NCBI GenBank assembly: GCA_949292635.1
Contig: CASEZY010000006.1
Span: 62,001 to 126,000, forward strand
Direction of reading: 5' to 3'
From: an uncultured Methanomassiliicoccales archaeon
GTDB lineage: Archaea; Thermoplasmatota; Thermoplasmata; Methanomassiliicoccales; Methanomethylophilaceae
Length of the DNA: 64,000 nt
A model generated the notes under the pieces. The model was given only the letters and a program-made list of their open reading frames with translations, was not told the DNA's origin and did not search any database. How positions within the stretch are numbered: the stretch's first letter is position 1; each line of letters starts with the position of its first letter. The translations under genes were made by a program, and so were the position numbers. Shown in pieces: positions 24,259 to 33,291 of the stretch.

Positions 24259-26499
24259 ATGGTGAAGGTATTGATCGGCGTGGCATGGCCTTACGCCAAC
24301 GGGACGATACATCTGGGCCATATGGCGGGTTCGCTTCTGCCTCCCGACATCTTCAGCAGGTATAACAGGCTGTGCGGTAACGAGGTCATGATGGTCGGAG
24401 GTTCCGACCAGCACGGTACCCCTATCACGGTGACCGCCGAGAAGGAGGGCGTAACGCCGGAAGCGGTCGCTGACAGGTACCACGCCATTAACAAGAAGGC
24501 GATCGAGGACATGGGCATCGAGTACTCCCTGTACACCAAGACCCACACCCAGAACCACTTCGAGGTGGTCCAGGACATGTTCCTCAAGCTGAAGGAGCAC
24601 GGCTACCTCACCACCAAGCAGACCAACCAATACTATTGCCCCAAGTGCGATCGTTTCCTCCCTGACCGCTATGTGGAGGGCGTGTGCCCGGAGTGCGGTG
24701 CGGAGAAGGTCCGCGGCGACCAGTGCGACAGCTGCGGCAAGACCTTCGAGCCCGGGGATCTGAAGGACTCATACTGCATCAACTGCGGCACCCATCCGGA
24801 GATCAGGGAGACCGAGCATTTCTTCCTCAGGCTCAGTGCCTTCAACGACCGTCTCCTGGACTACCTGAAGGACAAGGACTGGTGGAGGCCCAACGTGCGC
24901 AGCTTCACCACCAACTGGCTGAAGGACGGTCTCCACGACCGCGCCATCACCCGCGACATGGATTGGGGAGTTCCCATACCCCTGGAGGGCTGGGATTCCA
25001 AGGTCATCTACGTCTGGTTCGACGCCGTCATAGGATACCTGAGCGCTTCCAAGGAGTACTCCAAGCTCATCGGCCGCCCGGACTACTGGAAGGAGTTCTG
25101 GATGGACCCGGAGGTGAAGCACTACTACTTCCTTGGCAAGGACAACATCCCCTTCCATTCGATCATATGGCCGTCGATCCTCATGGGATACGGCGGTCTG
25201 AACCTGCCTTACGACATCCCCGCCAATGAGTATCTCATGTTCAAGGGCGGCAAGCTCTCCAAGAGCAGGGGCGGCGCCATAGACATACCGTCGGTGCTGG
25301 AGAGATACGACGCCGACGTGATCCGCTTCTACCTTTCCGCGGTGATGCCGGACACCCACGACTCCGAGTTCACCTGGGACGATTTCCAGACCAAGGTGAA
25401 CACCGAGCTTGTGGCGAACCTGGGCAACTACTGCCACAGGTGTCTCAGTTTCACTAAGAAGAACTTCGGCTGTGTGCCCGAGGGCGCGATCCAGAAGGAT
25501 GTGGAGGATGCCATATCCGCGGCCTTCGAGGAGTACCGCGGCTACATGGCCTCCTGCGACTTCAAGAAGGCCATCAAGGTCGTATTGGACCTGTCGCACT
25601 TCGGCAACCGCTGCTTCGACGCGGCCAAGCCCTGGGCGCTGGTCAAGACCGACAAGGACGCCTGCGGCAGGGCACTCTACGGGAACCTGGCAATAGTGAA
25701 GGCGTTGGCCATCATGATGTGGCCGTTCATGCCCAAGGCCTCTCAGAGGATCTGGGGCTACCTGGGACAGGAGGGCACCCCCGAGGATGCGGGATACGAT
25801 GCGATTGGCACGGCACCCGTGGCGGGAACCCCGCTGCCTGACCCGGTGCCCGCGTTCTCCAAGGTGGAGATTCCCAAGGAGCAGGAGCCCGAACCCGAGA
25901 AGAAGGAGGAGAAGGAAGTGACAGTTATCGGGGGTCCCTACGCGGACTTCAGGAGATTGGACATCAGGGCTGCCACCATCACATCGGTGGAGGACCACCC
26001 GGATGCGGAGAAGCTCTACCTGCTGAAGGTGGACGTGGGCGAGGAGAGGCAGATCGTGGCCGGACTGAAGGCCTACTACACCAAGGAGCAGATGCTGAAC
26101 CGCAGGGTGCTCTGCCTGGTGAACCTCAAGCCCGCCAAGCTCAGGGGACAGAGGTCCGAGGGCATGTTGCTCGCGGCGGACGACGAGGAGATCGGCGGGA
26201 GCACCGTGCTGCTGCTGAAGCCTTCTGCGGATGTTCCCAACGGCACCCGTTTCGGATGCGGTCTGGAAGGTTCGTCCTCCAGGATCGAGTACAAGGACTT
26301 CCAGAAGGCGGTCATGAAGGTCGCTTCCTACAAGGGCGGCAAGGTGGCCGTGGACGGCGGTCTTGCGGTTGAAGGCGAAGGCATACCCGAGAGGGTGGCA
26401 GTCGTGGTCGACGGAGGGGAGGCCATCGCACTCTCCGACGGCAACGGGTGCTACGCCACCGTGGAATCCCCCATCACTGACGGTGCCGGAGTGAGATGA
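24259..26499 (+). CDS. metG: Methionyl-tRNA synthetase
   Basis: 746 residues. The class I signature HIGH appears as HLGH in ANGTIHLGHMAG (near 17), and KMSKS as KLSKS near 333. Zinc knuckles CPKC, CPEC, CDSC and CINC lie at about 130-175. After the anticodon-binding helices comes a charged linker (EPEPEKKEEKEV near 545) and a C-terminal tRNA-binding OB domain (FRRLDIRAATI, HPDAEKLYLLKVDVG). About 90 further residues follow the OB domain, longer than in most archaeal enzymes. It forms Met-tRNA for initiation and elongation. Its stop overlaps the PHP gene start (ATGA). Confidence 0.95.
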   Translation: MVKVLIGVAWPYANGTIHLGHMAGSLLPPDIFSRYNRLCGNEVMMVGGSDQHGTPITVTAEKEGVTPEAVADRYHAINKKAIEDMGIEYSLYTKTHTQNHFEVVQDMFLKLKEHGYLTTKQTNQYYCPKCDRFLPDRYVEGVCPECGAEKVRGDQCDSCGKTFEPGDLKDSYCINCGTHPEIRETEHFFLRLSAFNDRLLDYLKDKDWWRPNVRSFTTNWLKDGLHDRAITRDMDWGVPIPLEGWDSKVIYVWFDAVIGYLSASKEYSKLIGRPDYWKEFWMDPEVKHYYFLGKDNIPFHSIIWPSILMGYGGLNLPYDIPANEYLMFKGGKLSKSRGGAIDIPSVLERYDADVIRFYLSAVMPDTHDSEFTWDDFQTKVNTELVANLGNYCHRCLSFTKKNFGCVPEGAIQKDVEDAISAAFEEYRGYMASCDFKKAIKVVLDLSHFGNRCFDAAKPWALVKTDKDACGRALYGNLAIVKALAIMMWPFMPKASQRIWGYLGQEGTPEDAGYDAIGTAPVAGTPLPDPVPAFSKVEIPKEQEPEPEKKEEKEVTVIGGPYADFRRLDIRAATITSVEDHPDAEKLYLLKVDVGEERQIVAGLKAYYTKEQMLNRRVLCLVNLKPAKLRGQRSEGMLLAADDEEIGGSTVLLLKPSADVPNGTRFGCGLEGSSSRIEYKDFQKAVMKVASYKGGKVAVDGGLAVEGEGIPERVAVVVDGGEAIALSDGNGCYATVESPITDGAGVR

Positions 26500-27149
26500 A
26501 GGCCGACCTGCACGTGCATTCCATCTATTCCTCCGACGGGAAGTCCACTCCGCAGCAGATAGTGGAGGCTGCACTAGCCAAGGGATTTGGATGCGTGGCA
26601 GTCACCGACCACAACGAGTTCAGGGCGCACCTGGATTTGGCTAACGATAAGCGCATAATCGTGATCCCGGCGGAGGAGGTGTCCTCCGCGGAGGGTCACA
26701 TCGTCGCCTTGGGCATCGACAGGCAGATCCCCCGGGACCTGACCATCAAGGAGACCATCGACGCCATCCATGAGGCGGGAGGCATTGCAATCGCCGCCCA
26801 TCCGTACCGGTGGTGGTCCGGCCTCGGCGAGAAGAACGTGATCCCGGAGTTCGACGGCGTGGAGGCCGGCAACGGACGTTCGGTGAAGCGGGACAACCGC
26901 CGCTCGCTGGCGTTGGCCAAGAGCTTCGGACCAATCATGACTGCGGGCAGCGACGCCCACATCCCTGCTCACATAGGGACCGCATATACTGAGGTATCCG
27001 ATGACTGTGAGACCTGGCAGGATGTGATGGAGGAGATCCGCAGCGGTCGTGTCACCGTTCACAGCGACAACCGCAAGGTCCTCGACACCCTGAAGTACGG
27101 TACCAAGAGCATCACCCAGTGGATCTTCCGCGGTTGCAAGAGGATGTGA
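26496..27149 (+). CDS. PHP-domain phosphoesterase-like protein
   Basis: 217 residues; the compact PHP core without extra domain. Metal motifs are DLHVHSIYSSDG (near 4), AVTDHNEF (near 34), PAEEVSSAEGHIVALG (near 55-70), IAAHPYRW (near 95) and AGSDAHIP (near 150). It starts by ATGA overlap with metG and ends overlapping the HAD gene by one base, so three genes form one operon. The substrate is unknown; many relatives act on nucleoside phosphates. Confidence 0.85.
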   Translation: MKADLHVHSIYSSDGKSTPQQIVEAALAKGFGCVAVTDHNEFRAHLDLANDKRIIVIPAEEVSSAEGHIVALGIDRQIPRDLTIKETIDAIHEAGGIAIAAHPYRWWSGLGEKNVIPEFDGVEAGNGRSVKRDNRRSLALAKSFGPIMTAGSDAHIPAHIGTAYTEVSDDCETWQDVMEEIRSGRVTVHSDNRKVLDTLKYGTKSITQWIFRGCKRM

Positions 27150-27817
27150 TGCCGGCATACAGAGCGGTCGGATTCGACCTCGACGGGACGTTGGTAAACA
27201 CAAGCATAAACCAGGCCCGTCTGGAGGATGTGAACCGCGTCATCCTGGAACCGATGGGCATCCCCGTTGACGAGATTTGGCGGGGTTGCCGCTGGTCCGA
27301 CCGTACTCCTCTGAGAACGTGGCTGGAGGAGAACGGCCGTTCGGAGGAGTTCAACTGCCTGAACGCGATTCTGGATGAGGCGTGTGCGCAGGTGGAGGCG
27401 GAAGGACGTCTCGGCGCCACCGTCTGTCCCGGCATAAGGAATTCGTTGATAACGATGAGCAACCTGGGTATCAAGATCGGGGTGGTCACCCGCAGCAGCC
27501 ACCGTCATGCGGTGCGTCTGCTTGCGCAATACGGTCTCCTCGAATACATCGGCACGGTGCACGGAAGGGACAACTACCCTCCGGAGCACGGGAAGCCCTC
27601 GCCGATGGCGATGGTGCATCTGGCGGAATCACTGAACGTGGAACTGGATGAGATGCTGTTCGTGGGGGACAGCCTCTCCGACTACATATCCGCAAAAAGC
27701 GCCGGCGTGGATTTCGCCGGGGTACTGACCGGAAGCGGCGCGGAGGCCGTGTGGCGGTCGGTGGACCCCGATATCAGGGTGATACCCACCGCCGCCGATG
27801 CGGTGAGCCTACTCTAG
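27149..27817 (+). CDS. HAD-superfamily phosphatase (phosphoglycolate phosphatase-like)
   Basis: 222 residues. HAD motifs in order: FDLDGTLVNT (near 8-17, nucleophile Asp), VVTRSSHR (motif II Thr/Ser, near 112), KPSPMAM (motif III Lys, near 150) and LFVGDSLSDYISAKSAG (motif IV, near 172). A helical cap lies between motifs I and II. It likely removes a phosphate from a small metabolite. It ends in TAG and overlaps the convergent carbonic anhydrase end by 9 bases. Confidence 0.85.
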   Translation: MPAYRAVGFDLDGTLVNTSINQARLEDVNRVILEPMGIPVDEIWRGCRWSDRTPLRTWLEENGRSEEFNCLNAILDEACAQVEAEGRLGATVCPGIRNSLITMSNLGIKIGVVTRSSHRHAVRLLAQYGLLEYIGTVHGRDNYPPEHGKPSPMAMVHLAESLNVELDEMLFVGDSLSDYISAKSAGVDFAGVLTGSGAEAVWRSVDPDIRVIPTAADAVSLL

Positions 27818-28360
27818 GGGCACCTTCTTCAGACCGCCGGTGACGATGTCGATGATGTAGCCGGCGATGTGTACGTCCTTGGGCATCAGAGGGTGGTTCT
27901 TCAGGATCTTCACGCTGTTCTTCACCGATTCCTCGGGAGACTCGAATCCAGACAGCCAGGTGTCGATGTCGATCTCGCAGAACTTCACCATGTCGATGCA
28001 TTCCTTGTTGATGCCCCTCTCAAGCATCCTGTCCACGATCTTGGGCGCGGAGATGTCGGTGGCGCCGCACTCGGTGTGACCGATGACCATTATCTCGTCC
28101 ACACCCATCTCGTACACCGCGATCAACGCAGATCTGACGGTGGAGTCGAAGGGCGAGAGGATCATCCCTCCGGCGTTCTTGATGATCTTCACGTCGCCGT
28201 TCTTGAATCCCAGGGCCTGGGGCAGAAGTTCGGTGAGACGGGTGTCCATGCAGGTGATGACCGCGATCCCCAGGTTGGGGTACTTGGACGTCTTGTACTT
28301 CTCGTATTCCCGATTCTTGACGAACTCCATGTTGTGTGCGAGCATCTCCTCCATTATCAT
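27809..28360 (-). CDS. Beta-class carbonic anhydrase
   Basis: 183 residues. Zinc ligands Cys37, His95 and Cys98 are in CMDTR and GHTECGA, and the catalytic Asp39-Arg41 dyad is intact, as in the small Cab-type beta enzymes of methanogens. It interconverts CO2 and bicarbonate in the cytoplasm. The upstream MGMT gene is on the same strand but 82 bases away, so it may have its own promoter. It ends in TAG. Confidence 0.92.
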   Translation of the reverse strand: MIMEEMLAHNMEFVKNREYEKYKTSKYPNLGIAVITCMDTRLTELLPQALGFKNGDVKIIKNAGGMILSPFDSTVRSALIAVYEMGVDEIMVIGHTECGATDISAPKIVDRMLERGINKECIDMVKFCEIDIDTWLSGFESPEESVKNSVKILKNHPLMPKDVHIAGYIIDIVTGGLKKVPLE

Positions 28361-28442
28361 AGCTGAATGCCTCCGCTGAGATATCCAGGTGTATGGTATT
28401 AAAGGATACAGTGCACGATGTGAAATGTCTCATACGGGACAT

Positions 28443-28922
28443 TCACAGCATGCCCTTCTCTAGGTCGAGAAGGCGCTTCTTCATGGCGGAACCTCCTGCA
28501 TATGAGCCTACGCCGCCGGAGGAGGGTACCACCCTGTGACAGGGGATGATGATCGGGATCGGATTCTTCCCGCAGGCGGTCCCTGCGGCGCGGAAGGCAT
28601 TGGGGCTGCCGCACCTCTTCGCCAGTTCTGAGTAGGTGATCGTCTCCCCGTATGGTATCTTCGAGATCTCCTTCAGTACCTTCGTTGCGAATTCTGATAA
28701 TCCCTCGGTATTCAGCGGGAGATCGAACTCCCTGCGCTGCCCGCAGAGGTACTCAGTGATCTGTCTCTCGGCCTCCAGAAGCGTGGGCGTGGCATCCTCT
28801 CTCATGCAGGGGAGATTGTCCGATGGCAGGTACACGGCGGTGATGCGGCCTTCGCCGTCCTCGGTCACGCTCAGTGTGCCGACGAGCGTGATGAACGAAT
28901 GGATCACGGGTTCCATCGGCAT
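28443..28922 (-). CDS. ogt: Methylated-DNA--protein-cysteine methyltransferase (MGMT/Ogt)
   Basis: 159 residues. The active-site motif IPCHRVVPSSGGVGSYAGG is near residue 125, with the Cys that accepts the alkyl group from O6-methylguanine, and the helix-turn-helix-like YSELAKRCGSPNAFRAAGTACGKNP precedes it. It is a suicidal DNA-repair protein. It lies 27 bases after the CbiX-like gene on the same strand. Confidence 0.92.
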   Translation of the reverse strand: MPMEPVIHSFITLVGTLSVTEDGEGRITAVYLPSDNLPCMREDATPTLLEAERQITEYLCGQRREFDLPLNTEGLSEFATKVLKEISKIPYGETITYSELAKRCGSPNAFRAAGTACGKNPIPIIIPCHRVVPSSGGVGSYAGGSAMKKRLLDLEKGML

Positions 28923-28949
28923 GCCGTATGAACTCCGAGCTAATAACGG

Positions 28950-29726
28950 TCATGTCGTCGCAACGCGTCTGGATTCGACGATCGACTTCAGGATGTACAC
29001 GATCCCGGGGCGCATTCCTATCTCCTCGATATAGTGCACCCTGGAGCCCGGTCTCAAGGAACGGGAGCCGGGACATCCTTCCAGGCCCAGCTGTTCCGGC
29101 ACGGAGCACCTGGAGCAAACGTCGGGGGTGGACATCATGGGGATCATGGCGATGCAGTCCTTGCTGTCGCGGGATATGTTCCTGAGGACGGTGCCCGCGG
29201 TCTGCCTTCCCCTGCCCAAGCGGCAGAAGCGGACATCGTAACCCATCTCCTCCAGATACGCCGCACACATGCCGGCGATACTGTCCCCGGACGAGTCGGC
29301 GGGACAGCGGTTGATGAGCACCGCCTCGGATCTGCTGGGAGTGGCCCTGCATTCGGACATGATGCTCCTGAACACGTCCCTCATCAGCGGGTGCAGTATG
29401 AATGGTTCGGAGAGGATAACATGCACGTCGGTGTCACCGACATGATATCTGGCACATCCGTTGGAGAAAGATACCTTCAATGCTTTGGAGACCATCTCCC
29501 CACATTCCTCGGCGGAGGCGATCATCAGCGGGATGACGAAGAACTCGTCCATACCTTCGCTTACCTTCTCAGCAATCACGTCAGTCAGCAGCGGACCCTG
29601 AAGACCCAGATATGCATATCCTATGGGCATGTCGAGCATGCCGGAGAGTCTCTCGGCGTGTATCTCGGCGGCACCGGGCACACCTTTGAGGTCGGATCCG
29701 GAATCCACGAGCAGGATGGATTGCAT
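28950..29726 (-). CDS. Tandem CbiX/SirB-like protein lacking catalytic histidines
   Basis: 258 residues made of two halves that each resemble a CbiX/SirB chelatase domain: ILLVDSGSDLKGV...FFVIPLMIASAEECGEM and AVLINRCPADSSGDS...YDVRFCRLG. In active chelatases the first strand ends in HGS and a second His lies after the PLF loop. Here these read DSGS and ASAEEC in the first half and NRCPADS in the second, so the metal-insertion His are missing. It may bind a tetrapyrrole or metal without catalysis, or be a distinct subfamily. Seven Cys cluster in the C-terminal half. Confidence 0.62.
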   Translation of the reverse strand: MQSILLVDSGSDLKGVPGAAEIHAERLSGMLDMPIGYAYLGLQGPLLTDVIAEKVSEGMDEFFVIPLMIASAEECGEMVSKALKVSFSNGCARYHVGDTDVHVILSEPFILHPLMRDVFRSIMSECRATPSRSEAVLINRCPADSSGDSIAGMCAAYLEEMGYDVRFCRLGRGRQTAGTVLRNISRDSKDCIAMIPMMSTPDVCSRCSVPEQLGLEGCPGSRSLRPGSRVHYIEEIGMRPGIVYILKSIVESRRVATT

Positions 29727-29828
29727 GCAGGTCCATTTAGGAGGACCTAATTAAACCCTTACATGAACCGATGTACAATAGTGGCATCTGTGGACAACCA
29801 TGATATGTCCGTCAGCCGATTGCGGGTC

Positions 29829-31529
29829 ATGAAGGTCGTGATCGTCGGTGGAGTGGCAGCGGGGGCATCCGCTGCCGCCAGGCTCAGAAGGCTGGATGAG
29901 GATGCGGAGATCGTCATCCTCGAACGTACAGGATACATCTCGTACGCCAACTGCGGCTTGCCCTATCATGTGGGCGGCGTCATCGAGGATCGCAGGGAGC
30001 TGACGCTGCAGACCCCGGAGTCTTTCAGGTCCAGGTTCAACGTCGACGTCCGCGTGCGGCACGAGGTCATCTCCATAGACCGCGAAGAGAAGATGGTACG
30101 GGTGCGCGACTTGTCGTCAGGCGAAGAGTACGACGAATCCTACGACCGTTTGATCCTGACCCCCGGTGCCAAGGCCATAATGCCCGCCTTGGGAGGTTCC
30201 GACGACCCCAGGGTCCTCACCCTGCGCACGGTGGAGGATTGTCTTGCGATGCACGACCTTGCCCGCGGTCCCGGCGTCCGCCGTGCGGTGGTGGCCGGCG
30301 GCGGATATATAGGATTGGAGACGGCGGAGAACCTCAGGCATCTCGGCCTTGATGTGACGATCGTCCAGAGGTCGGGGCAGGTGCTGCCGCCGGCGGATAT
30401 CGAGATTGCTGCCGAGGTGCAGTCCGAGATGCGTCGCAACGGTGTGGAGATCCGTCTCAACGCCGCGGTGGAGGGTTTTGATACCCAGGGAACGTTGAAG
30501 GTGCTGCTGTCCGACGGTTCTTCCATCGAGGCGGACATGGCTGTTATCGCCCTGGGGGTGGTGCCGGACACCGCTCTCGCGAAGGGATGCGGATTATCCA
30601 TGGGGGTGAAGGGTACGATCCTGGTGGATTCGCACATGCGCACCTCCGACCCCGACATCTATGCCGCCGGTGATGCGGTGGCAGTGATCGACCCGGTGAC
30701 CAAGAGGGAATCATTCATCGCATTGGCAGGGCCGGCCAACAAGCAGGGTCGCATAGCCGCGGACAACATCTGCGGTATCCCCTCGGAGTACAAGGGGACG
30801 TTGGGCACCTCGGTGATTAAGGTCTTCGATATGACGGTGGCATTCACGGGGTTGAGCGAGAAGGCGGCCAAGGCCGCAGGCATCGTCTGCGACAAGGCGT
30901 TCACTTATTCTGCATCCCACGCATCCTACTATCCGGGAGCGAGGAGCATGTCCGTGAAGACCGTCTTCGACCCTGAGACGGGAAGGATCCTGGGAGCGCA
31001 GATCGCCGGCTACGAAGGGGTGGACAAGAGGGTCGACGTGTTCTCCATCGCCGTCCGTACGGGCATGACCGCCCAGGACCTGGCGGAGCTGGAGCTGGCT
31101 TACGCACCCCCGTACTCGTCGGCCAAGGACCCGGTGAACATGGCCGGATTCGTGATCTCCAATTTGGTCTTCGGACTGGTGAGACAGGTGCATTGGGACG
31201 ATGTGCCAGCGATCAAGGAAGCGGAGGAGGTCGTCATGCTCGATATCCGTACCGAATCGGAGTATCGGGACTTCCACATCGACGGCAGCGTAAACATCCC
31301 ATTGGATTCACTCAGAGGCCGTCTGGATTCGTTGGACAAGGGCAGGAGATACTTCCTGATATGCCGTACCGGACTGCGTAGCTACATCGCCTGCAGGATG
31401 ATGTGCCAGAAGGGATTCGACTGCTTCCATCTCGCCGGCGGCGTGAGGCTCTACAGGGCGGTGACGGAAGGGATCCGCTCCCAGGGGGAGTCGCTTCCCT
31501 GCGGGGCGGAGAGGCGCCAGGGGTTCTGA
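29829..31529 (+). CDS. CoA-disulfide reductase with C-terminal rhodanese domain
   Basis: 566 residues from MKVVIVGGVAAGASAA (ATG at 29829). FAD is bound by the N-terminal GGVAAGASAA loop; NAD(P)H by VVAGGGYIGLETAENL near 157. The single catalytic Cys42 is in SYANCGLPY as in CoADR. A dimerisation domain follows, then a rhodanese domain at about 470-560 with LICRTGLRSY holding its Cys. Fused CoADR-RHD proteins reduce CoA disulfide, persulfide or polysulfide. In an anaerobe it may manage CoA thiols or sulfane sulfur. Confidence 0.9.
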   Translation: MKVVIVGGVAAGASAAARLRRLDEDAEIVILERTGYISYANCGLPYHVGGVIEDRRELTLQTPESFRSRFNVDVRVRHEVISIDREEKMVRVRDLSSGEEYDESYDRLILTPGAKAIMPALGGSDDPRVLTLRTVEDCLAMHDLARGPGVRRAVVAGGGYIGLETAENLRHLGLDVTIVQRSGQVLPPADIEIAAEVQSEMRRNGVEIRLNAAVEGFDTQGTLKVLLSDGSSIEADMAVIALGVVPDTALAKGCGLSMGVKGTILVDSHMRTSDPDIYAAGDAVAVIDPVTKRESFIALAGPANKQGRIAADNICGIPSEYKGTLGTSVIKVFDMTVAFTGLSEKAAKAAGIVCDKAFTYSASHASYYPGARSMSVKTVFDPETGRILGAQIAGYEGVDKRVDVFSIAVRTGMTAQDLAELELAYAPPYSSAKDPVNMAGFVISNLVFGLVRQVHWDDVPAIKEAEEVVMLDIRTESEYRDFHIDGSVNIPLDSLRGRLDSLDKGRRYFLICRTGLRSYIACRMMCQKGFDCFHLAGGVRLYRAVTEGIRSQGESLPCGAERRQGF

Positions 31530-31557
31530 AGGCCCCGGGCGCCTTGGTAAGACCGTT

Positions 31558-31577
31558 GGGCGGTGTGCGGTCCGCCC
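31558..31577 (+). terminator. Terminator-like hairpin after CoA-disulfide reductase
   Basis: GGGCGG (31558-31563) pairs with CCGCCC (31572-31577) across an 8-base loop, followed by a pyrimidine-rich CTGTTTCT tract. Confidence 0.5.
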
Positions 31578-31737
31578 TCCTGTTTCTACTAGACATGTTG
31601 TGGAGCTATGAACAATCGCTGTCGTACTTCCTTTCCTTCTTCATCTCCTCCCGGGCATGGCCCAGCCCCTTCGCTGGTGACGGCAGGTAGGCATATGGCA
31701 TCGTTCCGTGACGCCGTCGTCCTCATTCGGGGCTATG

Positions 31738-31755
31738 ATTTAGGAGTTCCTAAAT
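31738..31755. promoter_or_regulatory. DtxR/MntR-like operator of mntP
   Basis: A perfect 18-base palindrome with arms ATTTAGGA and TCCTAAAT around GT. It runs directly into the TATA box of the mntP promoter, covering the BRE, so bound protein would block TFB. DtxR-family metalloregulators recognise TTAGG-type palindromes; the regulator itself is not in this window. Confidence 0.7.
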
Positions 31756-31846
31756 AATATAAAAAGGTTCACAGGACTGCGGGATTTGCCCCTATCAGGA
31801 ATGCTTGCACGACACCATAATAAATGGTATCCGCATCGGCGGGCTC

Positions 31847-32407
31847 ATGGAGCTGTTGACGGTCGTACTCATCGCCGTCGGCCTGGCCATGGACGCCTTC
31901 GCGGTGTCCCTGTGCAAAGGCCTGGCCATGGGCAAGCCCACCATCAAGCAGATGCTGATCGTGGGCCTTTGGTTCGGTGTCTTCCAGGCGCTTATGCCGG
32001 TGATCGGGTTCTACCTTGGCTCTTCGTTCTATTCTTACATTACGGACTTCGACCACTGGATCGCCGCCGGACTGCTGTGGCTGATCGGTCTCAACATGAT
32101 CCGCGAATCGTTATCCTCCGAGGATGAGGAGATGGATGCCTCCCTGGACATGCGCACCATGCTCGTGCTCGCTATAGCAACCAGCATCGACGCGCTGGCA
32201 GTGGGGATATCGCTCGCAATGGGCGGAGGGGACATCCTGGTCCCCGCGGTGCTCATCGGCGTGATCACGCTGGCCATCTCCGCCGCTGGTGTGTACCTGG
32301 GCGGGCTCTTCGGGGACAGGTTCGGCCGCAAGGCGGAGTTCGTGGGCGGTCTGATCCTGGTGATAATAGGCATCAGGATCCTGGCCGAGCACATGGGCTG
32401 GTTCTGA
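31847..32407 (+). CDS. mntP: MntP-type manganese efflux pump
   Basis: 186 residues with six membrane helices. The two related halves each carry the family Asp motif: VGLAMDAFAVSLCKGLAMG (near 11-29) and ATSIDALAVGISLAMGG (near 105-121). The ATG at 31847 starts exactly before the first helix (MELLTVVLIAVG); an earlier in-frame ATG at 31805 would add 14 non-family residues. It exports Mn(II). The palindrome at its promoter supports metal-dependent control. Confidence 0.9.
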   Translation: MELLTVVLIAVGLAMDAFAVSLCKGLAMGKPTIKQMLIVGLWFGVFQALMPVIGFYLGSSFYSYITDFDHWIAAGLLWLIGLNMIRESLSSEDEEMDASLDMRTMLVLAIATSIDALAVGISLAMGGGDILVPAVLIGVITLAISAAGVYLGGLFGDRFGRKAEFVGGLILVIIGIRILAEHMGWF

Positions 32408-33214
32408 TCAGCCCTTCCTGAACCTGGAGAGGAAGCCCTTCTTCCACCCCCCGTCCGGTTTCCCTGCATCTGAGCCGGCACCTTCGTAGGCGTCGATGCG
32501 GGGCGGTTCGAAGTAATCGTCGGGAAGGCTGTGGATGTCCACATCAAGACCGATGTTCTCCATGCGCTTCACCGCCTCGGGGTCGTTCTTGGAGGCGGCG
32601 ATCTTCATGGCGGCGATGCCCTTGTACATGTCGTAGTACGGGGTGTCCTTCTCCATCCTCAGGATGCCCACGATGCGCATGGCGTCGGGGTAGTCACGGC
32701 AGCACTTGCTGAACCAATACAGTGCCTGCTGCGGATCTGGTTCGATGCCGTTGCCGAGATAGAGGATCCATCCGGTGAGATACATGCCCTGCCTGTCGCC
32801 CTTCCTGGCGGCCTCCAGGGAAAGTGCCAGTGCTTGGGTGTAGTCCACGGGACCGCCCTTGCCGAAGTAGTCCATGCGGCCAAGATTGGCGGTGCAGGGC
32901 ACCACGCCCGCTTCGCGCCCTTTACGGTAGTACCCCCTGGCCTTGGGCAGGTCGTCATAGGAGGTCTCGTACAGAAGACCCAGACTTGTGTATGCGCCGT
33001 CGTATCCGGACTTCAGTGCACGGTTGAACAGTTCGCTGGCCTTTTTGAGAGAGCGGTCGACGCCGCCCATACCCGACTGATACAATCCGCCAAGGATGCA
33101 CATGGCCTCGGGGGAACCGGCATCGACGGCCTGTTCCAGCCAGGAGAGCCTCTCCTGCTCCTCGCCTTCGCCATTCTTGTACCTTTCCAGCAGAGCGTCC
33201 GGGGAACCGTTCAT
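32408..33214 (-). CDS. Sel1-like repeat (TPR-like) protein
   Basis: 268 residues containing about five Sel1 units of 35-38 residues, for example PEAMCILGGLYQSGMGGVDRSLKKASELFNRAL and YTSLGLLYETSYDDLPKARGYYRKG. These form a solenoid for protein-protein contacts. The C-terminal 50 residues are linker-like and end in basic KKGFLSRFRKG. There is no signal peptide. The partner is unknown. It abuts the mntP stop convergently. Confidence 0.8.
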   Translation of the reverse strand: MNGSPDALLERYKNGEGEEQERLSWLEQAVDAGSPEAMCILGGLYQSGMGGVDRSLKKASELFNRALKSGYDGAYTSLGLLYETSYDDLPKARGYYRKGREAGVVPCTANLGRMDYFGKGGPVDYTQALALSLEAARKGDRQGMYLTGWILYLGNGIEPDPQQALYWFSKCCRDYPDAMRIVGILRMEKDTPYYDMYKGIAAMKIAASKNDPEAVKRMENIGLDVDIHSLPDDYFEPPRIDAYEGAGSDAGKPDGGWKKGFLSRFRKG

Positions 33215-33291
33215 GATCGTGTACCGGGGTCGCTGGTCCTTAAACTTGACCCAAGCGCAGGATTATGGTCATGCTTCCCCATGACAGTGTT

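Larger units (their letters stand above)
31530..31846 (+). other. Intergenic region before mntP
   Basis: This 317-base gap holds a terminator-like hairpin after the CoA-disulfide reductase (31558-31577), about 150 bases in which I see no convincing gene, a DtxR-like palindrome (31738-31755) and a TATA box (AATATAAA, about 31755-31762). Transcription would start near 31785 and give a leader of about 60 bases. I could not recognise the yybP-ykoY manganese riboswitch fold in it. Confidence 0.6.

Noticed and set aside
31752-31846. yybP-ykoY manganese riboswitch before mntP
   Set aside because: I cannot find the conserved junction sequences of that riboswitch in the short leader, and a promoter palindrome explains regulation better.
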